A program made the translations under genes and the position numbers. A stretch of DNA of 64,000 bases. It comes from Chara braunii. Lineage: Eukaryota > Streptophyta > Charophyceae > Charales > Characeae. The stretch covers positions 547,158 to 611,157 of the forward strand of contig BFEA01000301.1 in assembly GCA_003427395.1 (NCBI GenBank). Reading direction: 5' to 3'. Positions 62,781-64,000 of this stretch are shown here, piece after piece (position 1 is the stretch's first letter; each line of letters begins with the position of its first letter). The notes under the pieces are model-generated. The model was not told the origin of the DNA and ran no database searches. It saw only the letters and a program-made list of their open reading frames with translations.

Positions 62781-64000
62781 CGTTTCCCCAAATGACCTTC
62801 ATTTCCGATGCCACTCTGAAGGCCTTCATTGTTCGTACGAGGGCTTGGAATGAGCCGTTGTTGGCACGAATGAGGACAGTGAGGTCATTAGCGCAGTGGG
62901 TAGGGTGAAGTCGTGTAATGGATTGAAGTTGCGTTCAGTAAGGTGGTCAATGGAAGGTTCTTTCGAAAGGCAGGCAACTATGGCTTCCATAATGACAAGG
63001 AACATGGGCGGGGCCAATGGAGTCTAACCGATCTTGAGATCGGGTAGGTCTCGGAAAGAATCCTATTGACTTGAACTTTGCCTTTTGCGTCTGAATATAG
63101 GACTCTAACCCATTCTTTGAACTTGGGCCCTACCCCCATTTTCTCCATGCAGGCATGCAGGAAGCCGCAACTGACCTGATCGTAGGCCTTTTCCAATAAA
63201 AAAAACAGGATTGCTGCCTTCATTCGCTTTTTGTGATCTTCTTTGCAGCCTCATTTAGTGTCATCACATTATCTAGTATGTACCAGCCAAGGATAAAGCC
63301 TGCTTGGTCGATATGAAAGCATTTGTTTGTTAGCTTTGTGATTCTGTTTGCAAGGGCCTTAGCGAGGATTTTGTAAAGAGTGGTGCGTAGTGATATGGGT
63401 TTATAGTTTTTCAGGTCGTCTTTGTCTCCCTTTTTGTGCAGCAAAGGGATCACACTGATGCTTAGTTCCTTGCCTAGACCTCCCTTTTCCCTGCTGTCGT
63501 TGAAGAACTCGAGCAGGTCCTCCTAGAGTCGGCCAGAGGTGGCTCCAAAATTCTTTCGAGAGGTCGTCGATGCCTGGAGCTTTGTCATTTCCCATGTGGG
63601 TCAGGGTTGCATGCAGCTCAGCCAGGGTTAGGGGTTCGTCCAGGCCTTCCGCTTGAGCTGTCAGGATCGTTTTCTCTAGGTACGACATCATGTGTTGACA
63701 GGCTTTTAGGTTTGTTGTGGCCGGGGGGTGAAGGCGTCTTCGACTCATATAGATCTGTGTAGAATGTCCTGGTTATGTTGACCATCTCTGTACCTGCTGT
63801 TTTGACATTTCCTTGATCTGATGGGTCTTTGAAGGCCTCTATCATGTTATTCCTGGCGTTCGCTTTGATTCTGGAGAAGAAGAATTTAGTCATGGTTTCA
63901 CTGACTGTGTAGTCCGTAATCCTGGCGCGTATTTGCAGTCCTCTGAAGTCCCATCTTCTCCATTCGTTTAGTTCCTCTTTGGTATCGGCTAGTAAATCCT
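62781..64000 (-). pseudogene. LINE (non-LTR) reverse transcriptase, runs off the window
   Basis: Minus-strand frames in order: TKFFFSRIKANARNNMIEAF (63618-63893); GNDKAPGIDDLSKEFW; MIPLLHKKGDKDDLKNYKPI (63453 down) with FHIDQAGFILG; then LLEKAYDQVSCGFLHACMEK (63223 down). The palm motif DFEKAYD has Leu where the first Asp should be. Near 62880 the usual F/YADD is CAND. Both catalytic sites are thus damaged. The LINE stops at 62781, joined directly to the Ty3 sequence, without 3' UTR or poly(A). The 5' part lies beyond 64000. Confidence 0.85.

Overview
The window is repeat-dominated eukaryotic nuclear DNA. It has no dense gene arrangement and no operons; only two short stretches look like host coding exons, both with GT-AG splice sites. 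It holds at least six LTR-retrotransposon remnants, a LINE, a hAT-like MITE, solo LTRs, and many CT/GA, AAG and CAA microsatellites (two with assembly gaps). Plant-type primer-binding sites (initiator-Met and Asp tRNA classes), chromodomain-like integrase tails and long TE-filled intronic space fit a green-lineage genome. My best guess is a charophyte such as Chara; this is inference, not shown by the sequence.

Layout. 1-4.3 kb: unassigned DNA with 60-, 170- and ~302-bp tandem repeats. 4.4-5.5 kb: decayed minus-strand Ty3 integrase running into a gapped (CT)n tract. 5.4-8.1 kb: duplicated unit, polypurine tract, and a 95-bp duplication around a single N. 8.4-16.2 kb: three same-family LTRs (8439-9859, 11277-12677, 14898-16197), with a host exon at 13402-13536. 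14.9-20.9 kb: minus-strand Ty3 element, every domain broken. 20.9-29.1 kb: no recognised gene, but hairpin-rich sequence, including an array of at least 15 imperfect palindromes at 25.2-26.4 kb. 29.1-32.7 kb: plus-strand element with tRNA-Asp-type PBS, gag and protease but no RT. 34.1-36.1 kb: 3' end of a second plus-strand Ty3 family. 37.0-38.4 kb: solo LTR. 38.5-38.9 kb: C2-domain exon and a partial duplicate of it. 39.8-49.3 kb: full-length but dead Ty3 element with both LTRs, TSD, PBS, gag, pol and chromodomain, carrying a hAT-like MITE inside its integrase. 50.1-52.2 kb: minus-strand LTR of the 29-kb family and an unidentified decayed ORF. 54.8-62.8 kb: Ty3 element whose RT half is on plus and whose RNase H/integrase half is on minus, both broken at the same 9-mer. 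59974-60079: perfect 106-bp palindrome. 62.8-64 kb: minus-strand LINE RT.

The two putative host exons are both on minus, both phase 0/0, and both look like parts of a plant NTMC2/C2-type membrane-contact protein. If they belong to one gene, about 25 kb of this window is a TE-filled intron. None of the retroelements appears able to move by itself: all pol regions carry stops, frameshifts or missing catalytic residues.
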